DNA from: Hydractinia symbiolongicarpus
Taxonomy: Eukaryota; Cnidaria; Hydrozoa; Anthoathecata; Hydractiniidae
Assembly: GCF_029227915.1 (NCBI RefSeq)
Contig: NC_079877.1
Span: forward strand, 27,739,851 to 27,803,850
Reading direction: 5' to 3'
Length of the DNA stretch: 64,000 nt
Part shown: positions 24,678-37,270 of the stretch, in pieces
How positions within the stretch are numbered: position 1 is the stretch's first letter
Layout of the letters: the number at the start of each line of letters is the position of its first letter
Position numbers and translations under genes: made by a program
Notes under the pieces: model-generated
Told to the model about the DNA's origin: nothing
Databases searched by the model: none
What the model saw: the letters and a program-made list of their open reading frames with translations, nothing else

Positions 24678-25045
24678 TTTAATAAGGCCACGTACTTTTT
24701 TCACTGTTCTTATGCATTTAGCTATTTAAGATTAACTTTTCATAGATACTGAAGAGAATTCATTTGTCTTCAGTACATAGTCTCTGTCTTTCTGTCTGTT
24801 ATATGACAGACAAATTGCAAAATATGTCACAAACATCAAATTATGTTTAATTTCCCACCTCTGCCCTTCCCCCTTTTTCTGATAATCCACTATGTCAGGG
24901 TCTTTATTAAGGCCACGTACTGTTTTACAGCTCTTTTGCATTTGGCTATGTAAGATAAACTATATAAATGAAACTTCTGCCTTCAGTACCCAGTCAACAT
25001 GAAATTAATGTTTAGTTCCCCTCCTTCCACCCCCCCCCATTTGCG
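24678..25045. repeat. Diverged tandem duplication
   Basis: Two neighbouring segments start with AAGGCCACGTACT (about 24684 and 24909) and share the words TTAGCTAT/TTGGCTAT, TCAGTAC and a TTTAATTTCCCACCTC/TTTAGTTCCCCTCC stretch. They look like an old duplication of about 170-230 bp with indels. There is no coding potential. Confidence 0.45.
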
Positions 25046-25599
25046 CCACCTTTCTCTAATAGGTTTTAGTAAAACTTTGAAAGCATTTTACAGCTTACAC
25101 ATGGTAACATTCCTTATATTGCAGAAAACCTATACTTAACATCATCAAAAGTTTTCAAACAATATAACTTATTACCTGAATGAGGAGACAATAAGCGTTA
25201 ATAGTAAAAAAACAGTGTGATTGGTTAAAAAGGTTTTGATTATTGTATTATCCGGTTATTATTCGCCAAGGAGACGTTCGAATCCCAATGTGTTAACTTC
25301 GGCTTAACCCCACCCCAATATGAAATTGATGTTTATGGGGCATTCCAAAATATTTCAGTCACGCCTTATAAAGTACGTGGTAAGTTTCAATTTTCTCTGG
25401 ACATTAAATAACACGTTTCATTCAGCATTCATCAAGAACCCCCTGTGGATTGATCATTGTAAGTTAAAGAAAACGCGATAACAACTGGGAGAATGGGGGG
25501 TGGGATGAATACGAAAAACAAAAGAATTAGATCTTACCACGCAACTATTCAGTTACCATCTCAATGAGAGTTGTCGGATTATGTGATGTCTAATTACAT

Positions 25600-25730
25600 T
25601 TCATCCAACATTGTTCAGTTGTTATCCCACATTGTTCAGTTGTCATCCAACATTGTCCAGTTGTTATATCAACATTGCTCAGTTGCACCTAACATTGTCC
25701 AGTTGTTGTTAACATTGCTCATACTAATTC
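25600..25730 (+). repeat. Minisatellite of about 25 bp (ACATTGTTCAGTTGT)
   Basis: Five or so imperfect copies of a CAACATTGTTCAGTTGTTATC-type unit lie in tandem. The unit gives a spurious open frame repeating NIVQLL; this is not taken as a gene. Confidence 0.65.
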
Positions 25731-26959
25731 TATTGATAATTTTGCAAAAAGAGCATATAGAAAGACAGTTTGCAAATTTTCAAGAACTTTTATAATCAAT
25801 ACAAGTGTACATCTCTTCTTCAACAGCTAACGTTAGTAACTACATGATTTCTGTTTTCTTGTGAAACTTAAAAAAGGCAAGCTAATTCACAAGATAATCA
25901 TTAACCTGAATTCCAAAGGTAAACAAACGGTTCTAATCGTTGCATAACGTCAATATGCTATTTAAATGCAATGAAATAAACTGAAAGATTATGACGTTTT
26001 AAGAAAAAGTTTTTTTTACAGAAATGACCTAATTTGATGCATTCTCCAGACAATTTAATCACTATTTGTCACCAATAAAGATTATTTTGTCATTATATTG
26101 GATTAATTATATTATTAATTGAGTAGAAACTAATTAAAATAAACTGGTTTCTTTTTTGTTTTGTTTTGACTGATGATGACGGTACTGTTGACACATTGCA
26201 GAAATATTGGGAGTATATACTTAGGAAGTTAGGAAGGTAATACTGGCGATCAGAAAGATAACTTTTAAATGATTATTCTTCCATTCTATTTAATTCTAGC
26301 CTACTTCTTTTCTGTAATATTAGCCGTTGTATGTTCACTCTTTCTAGGTTGCTTTTTTTTCAACATTGCTGCTTGTATGTAAAACACCACCTAAAAGATG
26401 AAGGCCAACAAAACCACGCTATGTTAAATCATCAATTATTGAATAGAAACTCAAACTTTAAGGGCTTTCGCAACAAAAAACACCGGGATAAATACAACTA
26501 TTGACAACGTAGGAAAAGTTTGTTCATCTTTTTATATTATAACATTTGTTTGTTGACTAATGTTAAATTAAAAAAGGGATGTCATTGCTTAAAAATCCTT
26601 TCCATTTGCACATTAACTATGATTCTCCTTTATATTTCTTTTTAGAAAGAGCGCGAAAGTGACAAATAGTTTTTAAAGTTTCCTAACACTTTTTTTTTGC
26701 AGAAAATTAATTAATGAAGGGTTGGTAAGCGTATATATAACATCGATGAAACTTCTAAGTGACAATCAGCAACGCAAAATGATCCATTTGTAAAATAACA
26801 AATGTTAAAACTTTTAAATTTGAAAGATGTTCAGTATACATTGAGGCATCAACTAGTAGATAGTGGACGGAAATTGAATATGCGCTAAACCTAGGTGCGC
26901 GAAAATTAAATGCGCGAAAAAAGATGCCGCGCGCATACTTCATATATAAAGGGTATACT

Positions 26960-26990
26960 ATTGATTTGATTTGATTTGATTTGATCATGA
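26960..26990 (+). repeat. Pentanucleotide microsatellite (TGATT)n
   Basis: About five copies of GATTT in a row follow a TATACTATT segment. Confidence 0.6.
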
Positions 26991-29187
26991 AAAACGAAGA
27001 AAGTAAATATTCATACTTAATAATAAAAAAATGCTGACGTTGGCAAAAAATATTGCGTACAGCTATCATAGGACTTTTATTTTTCTCGTGTCAGACATGA
27101 TTCGAATTAAATTTAATGATATTGAACACAAAAGAAGTTATGCTGCTTGGAAATGAAATTACTTGTGGTTGGTCATATTTTTTTTTTGGAAATAACACAA
27201 CTCACCAACAAGGAGAAGTGACCCAAAATTTCCTTTTCGTCGAAACAAATTTCAATTCTATGATGACTAATATGGTCAAATATAGTATTGAAGGTTGTGA
27301 TAAATACTTTATTAATCGCTGCTGTCCACATCAATAGGACTTAATGAGCTCATTAAGAGCTGATTAAATTTGTCAATCAAGACTTTGAGATTAAGCATCT
27401 CATTTCTAAATAATTTTATTTCATTCTTATTGGATGCGGTCACGAAAAGATTTCGGGTAAGTTTTTGTTATTATTTTTTTTTTGATACAACTAAACACCG
27501 TCATTTTAATTGGATGTTCGTTTTTCACTTTTCTTCAAAATGCATAAACAAATTATTCGCCTGCTTGTTATCGCACTGGTACTATCGCGATAATACTGAT
27601 TGTGCATCATAACCATGATAAGGAATTACTACTAGTCATGTTGACTTTGGGCCCTAAAATACCATGGAATTGTTGGGATTTTTAGAATCTGAAATTTTAG
27701 ATTTCTTAGATCCTAGGGTTGATGCTGGGCTCCGGGTTAATTCTAAGCTGAAAAGGAAAAGGAAGAATCCTATCGACAAAACGTAAGGGGTGACCGATAG
27801 CTGACCAAACGAATATTATGAACATAATATAATGTAATTGGACTTGTAAGCAGAAACATATGTCGTAAAGTAATATAAGCTGTAAAAAATAACTTTATGG
27901 GGCACAATATTTTCGCAAAATTAGAACAATGCAGTGGTTAGTCCATGTTTGTTATCGCTAGAAAATTTATTCCATAACACAATGTTGTCACAGCAAGCTA
28001 CTGTGAATCAGTTTGGGCTGTCATAAGTAGAAGAGAATAAAAAGAGAATAACCCTGTCACTGCGTCCTGGGTCGCTCATTTATAACTGCATTAACGAGAG
28101 CACTTGATCTTATTTTTATAATCTCCTTAGTAGATTATCTTTTCTCATTATCTTTTGTTAGGTAGGCTGAGGTAATTTTCAGCTGGATTAACCAAATTAA
28201 TCACATATATCAATCTGTCAAAAGAACAAACATACATTTATAACAGCTGGATAAGCAACGGATATTGTTCTGAGAGAAAATCACAAATGTTTTTTCTTAC
28301 TCATCTCTAAACAACTTCATAAATGCAACTTTTTAAGCGTTCAGACAGACTCGGCTTGAATATGAGGCTTAAAAATTGCGGTCCAAACTTGAATAAATCA
28401 CTTAGAAGAGTAGAAAACTTTATTTTAAGTCGCTCCTAAAATAGCGGTTTTTCTCGCATTAGATATCAACGCTTAAACAACATTGTCAATTATTACACGC
28501 ATTTTTATTTGAACTTTTCTTTTGAGCACTTCGCAAAAGTGAACTCGCGAAAGTAAACATACACTTTGGATCGGCATGTTAGTTAGGTGCGAGTTTACAA
28601 CACACGAATTCTAACAGGGTTATATTTGCCCTTTCGTCCGGTTGTGTCTATATAACTATGAAAATGCACTTGACTAAACGTCAAAACAAGAAGCCACACG
28701 CATCGTTTACGAAAACTCAAATTTGGTGGCACGCGCCGATAAAAAAGAACTCGCGAGTTTTTGCAGTATAGCGAAAAATCCAGCCAAATAGAAACGAGCC
28801 CTTAAGTAATCGAATTTTATAGCATGCATCAAATCCAAATTTTAGATTTTTAGACCCACAAAAATTTTCAGCCCCAACCATGGTTGACACTGGTTGAAAT
28901 GTTTGAATTTAAAACATCCAGATGGGCTATTTAAATTCTAAAATCTAAGTATTTACCTAAGCCCCCCTTTCCCCAGCCCTTCGTCTGTCCCGATTGTGAC
29001 TTGATATTGCTATCAAGAACAACTAGCACATTTCTTAAATTACAATTTCAATAATTTTCTTTTTTGAATTTTATTTTCTACCCTGGCAGACGCGCATATC
29101 TTTTTTTCATATTTTAAAATTTTCTATTGTTTTGAAAAATTCATTAAATCATCCATTAAACTAAAACGTTGTATCAACAACCTTGCT

Positions 29188-29250
29188 CTCGGGACATGGC
29201 CGTCCCGGTGTCAGAAAAGATACAGGATGCCCTAGGGACGAGGTTGTGCA
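29188..29250 (+). repeat. Dispersed repeat fragment, second copy of the one at 3680
   Basis: GGCCGTCCCGGTGTCAGAAA is followed by GATACAGGATGCCCTAGGGACGAGG. It matches the copy near 3680 with a handful of changes. Confidence 0.5.
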
Positions 29251-32200
29251 GTCAAGTAACTTTCACAAATATATTAACTGCTATTTATCATGGCATGCAT
29301 CGTGTTGTTCAAGGGAATTATGAATGTTTAAGCAAGCGGTTTGCAATATCATTGTGAATGCCGAGCCATTTAATTAAGATTTAAAAGGCGCCTTAACAAC
29401 ATACAACACGTGGTAGTGATTACTGATTTCATAACACGTCTCAATGACATGCATAAAAAGTAGTTTAAAAAACGTATCGTACAGTTTGTATATTATTAAC
29501 ATGGCTGCAAGTTTTATTTGGGATTAGTAAGGCCGAGTTTTATTTGTAATGTTGACAAAATGGCTCGAACGTAGTAAGATTATAAATTTTCCACTTACGG
29601 ACAAATAATACTTTGTAATTGTTTTTAGACTGAAACCAAAGGTGTGAGGAAGTATTACTGACCTGGTGTGCTAGTTATATAAATACTAGCTACCGAAAGA
29701 GTGAGAAATTATTACTGGCCTGTTGTGCTTTTGATTTTTAGCTACCTGGAAATTTAATTTATTGACATTTGTGAATATAAACCGTTCATGATCGCAGTTT
29801 CAAACGTTGACACTTAATACTCTAAATTTTTATTACATTAAAGATGGCGGAGTTTTCTGATTTTTTTTTTGATTGTTAAGAAATTTGGAAACTTGACTTC
29901 TCTTAATTTCCATATCTACCAAAATACAAGCGTCGCGTCCATTAAGCAATTTTAACGCGTATTCCCAGATACTAAATGGTGAAAGCTGTAGCGAAAAACA
30001 CCTTAGTGTAAAGCGGCCTTAATCTGATTCTTAGGTTAGCAATATAAAGCACTGGGTGACCTGTGCAGTGAGTATGGATATCTTGTTAGATTAACACCTG
30101 TCCCTAAGAGAGAATCCTGATCTTCTTGTTCCTTTTATATTGGTCTGCTGCAGTTTGAATTCGAATAGGTAAAAAAACAAACGCTAGCATAAAAAGGGTA
30201 ACTAATGTATTTCGTTGAAACTACCAGAAATACATTTTTATAGACGCAAGAGAGAGCCAATCTGAAATTTAAAATAGCTAATCGGAATATCTGAAATAGT
30301 TTTCGCAGTTTCATGAATACCTGTAGCCATTTCTCAAATATCTGCCGCGAAACTCGATTACGCGAAATCCTGAACACTAAAAAATAAATAAAAATCAGTG
30401 ACTACAAATATGCTTTTTCTCAAAGTGAAAAAAAGGATCTTAGAAATAAAACATCTCGAAGTTTACAAAATACTACAAATTTCTGGTAAACACTGCAATG
30501 AATAATAAAAAGGTTTTTTTCTACTTGACTCGATCAAAGGTTGGAGAGGGGGGGGGGAATGTCCTACCCGGAAGTGAAAGAAAGTACGAAAAAAAACATG
30601 AAGAGACTAAATGGCCAATTTTTACGTCCTCGCGCGTGATTTTAGATGCCTGGGCGTTCACAAATGCATAACAAAGACGTAAATTAAAAAAAATAACATA
30701 CAAAGATAATTTAGCCTTCAAACAACATTCAAAGAATATTCAAATTTCCTTCAATACAAAAATTTTACATTTAGACAGTACAAACTGACTCATAAATTAT
30801 ATTTTTTTATCTGTGGTTTGTTCTCAAACATGTTGTGAAAAGTTTTATTTAATATTCGCACTGTTTTGTTTGTTTCTGACAATAAAGTTAAGATAAACTT
30901 GAAGAAAAAAAGTCTACGAATTATTCGACGTGACAACACATCACATAATTGATAATATAGCTACTTGAGTAACTTTAAAGGTGTATTGAGAGTATTTACA
31001 TATTTGGGAAGACAGTCTTTATTTTATTACTTTAGAGTTCATAATTACTCAGAAGACCATTTTTATTTTGTAAATGACTGATACGATAATGACGATTATG
31101 TTGTTTTATCTCCCAGTGAAAGTTTACATCTAAAGGTAGCTGTGGCGGTCTATTGCTTCTTGTCTCGATAACTAAATTATTGACTGACTCTATTGGTCGA
31201 ACAATCTTCCTTAAACTCTTAAAGGATCTGTAGAAAGTTCTGTTAAATAGAAATTGTGTATCCGCGGCAAAGGCGAATATCTAAATATGTACCAACTTAA
31301 ATGCTAACCATTTTTATCTACTGACTGCAAAGAATGAAGATATACTTCATGCTTTGTATAACATATCCGATATATAAACTTATCTCGCGCTCTACTAACA
31401 GGTGAAGGCACTAGTATGTTATCTGTATGTTGTGCTAAATACTTGCATTCACTTAGTATCAACTCAACATCGTCCCCAGAACTTCTTAGAATCTCAATAC
31501 ATATAAAAACCAAGAAATCCTGGGGTTAATATCATCGCACGAGGAAATAAAGTATCGCAACCTTTTTTGGTTCCACTCTTATCATCTTTTTTCTCGGTAA
31601 GATTTTTACGGAATACCACTTAAGGTTGTTTTTAGGGACAGCGTTTGTTCAAATTTCGCCTGGTTCAAGCAACGGCGACATCAGACAAATGATGACAAAT
31701 TTTTAAACAACGGACTGTTCATATAATTTTTAAATACTTCTTAAGTCTAATATTTGTTTTCAGCTTTGTTTGAAAATTAAATTATTCTTTTCTATTTCGT
31801 GTCAAAAGGTAAACATGATTTAATAAAAAGTATACTAGCGTGTGATGCATGCACTGTTGTTCTCCTTCAGCGTGTTTTTGGTGGATTATTTAATTCATAT
31901 CAGGTAAAGGCAACTACCACGGTGGAGTGATGTCATTATATGGAATTGCTTACATTTTTTTGATTCATACAGGTAAGTTGATTGGAGTAGCAGCAGTTCT
32001 AACATGACGTTAAATGTTCAGAGAGACATAGTAAGAACGTCTTAAAATAATTTTTAGGCTAAGGTAGATAAAGACATTTGATGTTCAACCCTTTTGAGTT
32101 TAAATAGTAGACAATAGACCGTTTCTTTTTGGTCTGGGAACTTCTTTTGAAAAAGTGTAAGGTATGCTATGTTTTGTATAATAAGAACTTTTACTTAAAA

Positions 32201-33227
32201 AACTAGTTAGTTGATTAATAGTTGCTCGATTTCCTCATTTTCAACTGAAGCAATAAATATATCACCTTTGCATGAATTTCCCATGATTGAAATATAAAAG
32301 ATTAATGCTTAGATTTTAGGTGATTGTCAAGACTTTCTATTGGCACCAACTTCACTGCAGGCAACTTTATCAGGCAACCGCTGAGACAAGATTGTGTCTC
32401 ATACAGAATGCAGTTATATGATGGTCAAATGACACTGTGAATTGAACTAAACACTAACAGAATGCACTTACCAGGCAGTTTTAAATTGACCATATACATT
32501 CTTAGATTTTAAACCACAATACTTGTATATTTTTTTGTAAATTAATTTGCCTTTTTTGTCTAAATGCAATGTTAAATTGTAATTCACCTTTCAACAAAGT
32601 GATTTGACTCGGCCTATTTAGAAGGGTCTTAAAATTCAATTCTAACTGCAATAAGTATCTTACAACAAAGTACAAGCATTTTATAACGAGAGTTGAAGGA
32701 AAATGGTCTTCAAATCAAGCAGATGTTAAACTCGTTGAAAATAAACCATTCATTATATTTAATTTGCCAATTTCGCGCCAAAATGTAACAAAATGGTGCT
32801 GCGTCTGTAATTAAACGGTGACTAGTGCCTAAACAGGAATTAAATACAAATTTAGGTCATTCACATAAGGTTTATAGGGAAAAAGATCACGCACGATTGT
32901 CAAGTAGTGTATAAAATTAGAACTTTTATTCATGGCGGAAGTACTTTGAGGTCTGTGCGTTTGTGGTGTTTCGAATGAATATAATAAAACTTAACCATCT
33001 TCTCATGATGATCTATTGAGCTTAACAGCCAGTATCGTTTCCAGTACTGTCTGTAAATAAATATGTTTTCGCCTCGATACACTAATAGAAAGCACAACAG
33101 AAGAACTGGGAACGAGGTTTGTTACCAGCGTAACCAAAAATTTGAAAGTTAAAGTTAGTTAAAAGATAATTCTTTTTATATGTGTATCTTCTTATTTCTA
33201 GTTAACAACAAATAAATAAAACCAGCT

Positions 33228-35876
33228 ATGAAAGCCGCCATATTTCTTGTTTACTTTCTGTTGATGGTAACCCTCCATCATGTTGCTGCAACTTTAAGAT
33301 GCAATTGCAAGAAAGCCAAATGCATGGAACCAAAAGGCTGTAAAGCAGGAGTGCGACCAGATATGTGCAACTGCTGCAAAGTAATTTTTTCTTCTTATTA
33401 TATTTTTAGCTAGTTTAAGGTCTGTACAGGGACATAAAAATAAAAACAGGATTTTTTGTTTCATATTCACTTCCACGGTTGACGCTTACAATATATTGTC
33501 TGTTTTTATCCAAACGCAGCCTCCTGAAAAACTTTGAGGAGGTCAATTTTGTTATACTATAATACCCCAGAATAAGTATTTGAAGCATTATGAGCCAATT
33601 TAGAAAGAGTCTGGATACCTCTCTATAACGGGCAATTTTTGAGGTAACAGTTTTGTTGCTATAGGGAGGTTTCAATATGCCACCAGTTGGTAAATATTTC
33701 AAAATTGGATGTTGTGAATGTGGACGCACACCAATTTTATTCTTCCAGTGATAAGAAATGTTACACCAATCTTTTTTAGTGCTTTGTTTTTTTATATTCC
33801 ACTATTTAACTTTAGGTGTGCGCAAAGGAGGAGGGACAACTTTGTGCTGGTCCAAACTATGTTGAAGGGCAATGCGGTGATAATTTACAGTGCATGGTTA
33901 GACATGTACGAAGTCATAAAAACAAAATGAAAACAAGCATCAATGAATTAGTTGGCAAGTGTGAACACAGTAAGTACAGATTTCATTCAGCCTTACTCTG
34001 GTGAGTGCGAACATAGTGATTGCTAAATTTGGGTTGGGGTTATATATGACGGTTTACTATTTTGAATAATTAGAATTAATATTTTTTTAGTCCGATGTCA
34101 TTATAAAAGATGCCCGTTTGGTAAATCCTGCAAAATGATAAATGGGGCACCGACTTGTGTGTGTCCAGATTGCACTAATACAATAAAGAAGCCGGTATGC
34201 GGAGCACGAAACAATAAAGAGTACTCAAGTGAGTGTGAACTAAGAAAAGATGAATGTGAGACTGGTAGAGAGATTGGATTGATCGAAAGCGCATGCGTCG
34301 GTAGGTAGTGTAACAAAGCAAATTCGTTACTAAGAATTTTTACTTTAGCAACAATCTGAATATGAAAAAAGATTTTCTATAATTTGCATAGTACGTTTAT
34401 TACTGTGTTTCATAGGCCAAGGGACAACCATAAATCCAGCGCTGCCGTAGTGTTTTTTAAACGAGTATTAAATGTCTCTCATCTTCTTATCAAAAAAGAC
34501 CACAGAGCCTGAATTCAAGGTGTTTTAAGGTTTTAAGAATTCTATAACTTTTCCACACAGATAAAAATGTCAGTTTGGTAACTTGTGGAAGGGATTCGAT
34601 GCGCATTGAAATCCTCAAGTCATATCTTGGTAAGCGTCATAGAAAGTTAAGTCTGCTTGAGTCGGATTGTACCATGAAAGAAAACGCTACACATATTTTC
34701 TTCGAAACAAAGTTGAATCATTGCGGCACAAAAGTGACGTATACATTAACCTCGGTGGTATATTCAAACGTAGTCCGAAGCTATACAGACCCAAAATCCA
34801 TGATCATAAGACGCAAGAACATACAAATACCGTTTGAATGTGATTATTCGCTAAGAAGCAGGAACCGAATAAAAATATCAACACGAGGAGAATTTGGTGA
34901 CAAAATTATCGAAAGATTGAGTGCGAATGGAGTTGGTATAAGAATTCGAGAGGTTAATTCGCGACGAAAATATCGTTCTCTGAATAATGGCGGCTTAAAA
35001 GTTGATATCAATCATCTTGAAAAATACATTGTTGAATTGAAACCCAAATCATTTTCAAAAACAAATATCTATCCGAAAGTTTGTTATGTTACACCTGTTG
35101 TCATGACCCAAAGATGGATGAAATACACGTTAATTGAGGACGGGTGAGTCAATAGATTATGTAAAATATTCGCCGTTTAAAAATTTAGCTAAAATTTTTT
35201 CCAGTTTTTTAATCATGGTTTTAATTTTTGTAAACATCAAGTATAAAATATTGTGGCATGAAAAATTTACGGCATAAAAGTCTGCGGTTTTGCAGTCGGA
35301 TCCTGAAAGCCGTGAAATAAAATGGTGCGAAATAAACATACAATTCCTTAAACTAAATGGCGCGAACGGCAATATCGAGTAAAAAAACTGTGAATTTAAA
35401 ATGACTGCAAAATTTTCATGTATTCAGATCAAAATTTAATACTGTATGAATGTTGTCTCGTTATTTCTTATGTAAATGTTAGGCAAGTTTTCCTGAGTAA
35501 TACAAGTATAAGTCCGCTTCAAAAGAATATGTTTATGTTTTATATACTTATTACTGTAGAATTAAGCATAAATTCACGACTATCAATATTTATATTTTGT
35601 TGTGTTTTTAGGTGTCCCATCGAAAATGGTGTTGAAATATTACAGGCAAAAAGCCCTATCATAAGACTCTCTGTTCCAGGAATCAAATTTCGAGGAGCAC
35701 GTTATCCTGGTGTTCTTGTCAGATGTAAACTTCAATATTGTCATGCTCAAACTAAATCTTTAGGTTGTAGAAAACAATGTCCTCCAGTAAACGCTGGGAG
35801 AGGAAAAAGAGATTCGCATGTAAACAAGAGACTATTGGCTAGGATTGCAAAAGGAAAACCGTTCGTATTAAGTTGA
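33228..35876 (+). CDS. Secreted IGFBP-follistatin/Kazal-ZP mosaic protein, five coding exons, 454 aa
   Basis: Extracellular multidomain protein. Exons: 33228-33380, 33816-33969, 34091-34300, 34561-35143 and 35612-35876; GT-AG junctions and phases all agree (1365 nt). Residues 1-22 are a signal peptide. An IGFBP N-terminal domain follows (CNC, CNCCKVCAKEEGQLC, CGDNLQC). About 103-172 is a follistatin-like/Kazal module (CVCPDC, PVCGARNNKEYSSEC). From about 178 there is a ZP domain: VTCGRDSM opening, LNHCGTK, the IIRRKNIQIPFEC linker typical of ZP proteins, then a ZP-C part ending in Cys-rich YCHAQ...CRKQC. A furin-type RGKR lies at 430-433, with only 21 residues after it and no membrane segment, so the protein is predicted secreted rather than membrane-anchored before cleavage. 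ZP domains polymerise in extracellular matrices. AATAAA lies at 35977. An acceptor (TTTCTAG at about 33201) just upstream of the start means the 5' UTR is spliced or trans-spliced. Confidence 0.88.
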
Positions 35877-35976
35877 TTTTGTAAGAGATCTGGAAGTCGT
35901 TCATCGATAGCTCTCGTAGTGTACGATTAAAAACAGATGATTTAGTCAAGTGTCAGGTTACGAAACATGCTCAAGT

Positions 35977-35982
35977 AATAAA
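35977..35982 (+). terminator. Polyadenylation signal of the IGFBP-Kazal-ZP gene
   Basis: AATAAA lies about 100 bp after the stop codon. Confidence 0.45.
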
Positions 35983-37270
35983 CCATCAATAGCATTTATA
36001 TCTATTATGAAAGATTTTACTTTACAAAAAAAAACTAAAGTTTGGATGAAATGCAACTATACATTCTTTTGTCATAATTTCATCTTGTAAAGACTTTTTT
36101 TGTTTCTCTTCTATGTAAATTATTTAACACATATTTTTGTAAAAATTCTTTACTTTTTATAAACAAGATTTTGCGGACGTAGTGCATTGTTTACGTCACA
36201 GCTATAAAAATACGCATCTTTAAATCACTTAAGTGCATTAATTTTTTTCACTCGACTCAATTTGACCATGCAACTGCAACAACCGTCCATCACAACATCT
36301 GTCTTGTGGTGTCAGCTATTACTTTTAGTCTGAATTAGGTCTGAAAAAAGATTTAAAGAATATTAGAACGTATAGTTCTTAACAAAAATATTGACCTTCG
36401 ACGCAGCACAGATGCAAGAAAAGTTCAAAAACCCAATTTTAATCCAAACCTAAATCAATTTAAGAACTGCTTAACATCAATATGAAATACTGAGGTTAAT
36501 GTGATTATTTCTACGATACTTTTAATGGGTTTCGATCTCTGGATTCCTTACTTTGCAATTGATAAAAGTTTTGAATGAATCTCAATATGTTCTGTAAGTC
36601 CATGGGTAAGAAGTTTGGTTATGCCAAACGTAGCTACATGAGATTCCATATAAGATTGTACATCAAACTACCGCTTGTGCATTTAATTGCTGCGTGGGAA
36701 AGTAAAAAATAAAAAATCAGTGTATTGTTGACATATTTATATATATTATATTTACTGTGACTGGGTTCATCCTGTACAAAACCACGTGTCGATAAAAAAT
36801 TCTATTAGAGACACCTTGATAAAATATATACAATATAATTACAGGGGTTAGTAATAGAGCTTGTTAGTAAATTCACTAGAACAGAAGATTGTCTCGATAT
36901 ATTAGATTCTAAAATAGGAGTAGAGCATTTCTTGTTTTCTAGTGACAATTACGAGAGTAGGGAATACCAGGATAGAAAAGAGTAATCGATTTGGCGTACA
37001 CTTTGAGGGTGGGTATCTATTGGAACGGGCGCCTAACTAATCATTTAAGGTAGCTAGACACGTTCGTAGCTTAAAAAGAAAAATCAAATAACAATGACAG
37101 CATTCTTATAGCGAGATAAAAAAAATTATTATTCAAATGGTGAAATCTAAGGTTGTTTAGAAATTGAAGAAGAATTTTTAATTACTCAACAACGCAGTTT
37201 AATCAATCATGCGTGTTTGAAGTAATCAATCGAAAAAGATAAAAAATTCGATATGTTGGCCACAATAAAC
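35983..37270. other. Convergent intergenic region
   Basis: AT-rich spacer between the 3' ends of the ZP gene and IFT46. No gene or clear repeat was recognised. Confidence 0.5.

Larger units (their letters stand above)
20130..33227. other. Gene-poor 13-kb region
   Basis: Apart from the repeats and X-box-like sites listed separately, no supported gene was found on either strand. The open frames are short, AT-rich and lack recognisable domains. One minus-strand frame at about 31304-31513 has balanced amino-acid use and could be an isolated exon, but no partner exons were identified. A 43-nt ATG-to-GTAAGT stretch at 31930-31972 is a possible 5' exon (see findings). Confidence 0.5.

Noticed and set aside
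31304-31513. Minus-strand frame with balanced composition (EILRSSGDDVELILSEC...)
   Set aside because: It looks partly protein-like but has no recognised domain, no clear splice partners and no conservation evidence.
33530-33690. Possible Tigger-like remnant in the first intron of the ZP gene (CTCTATAACGGG, GCTATAGGGAGG)
   Set aside because: The words resemble mariner/Tigger ends, but no matching inverted pair with TA flanks was found.
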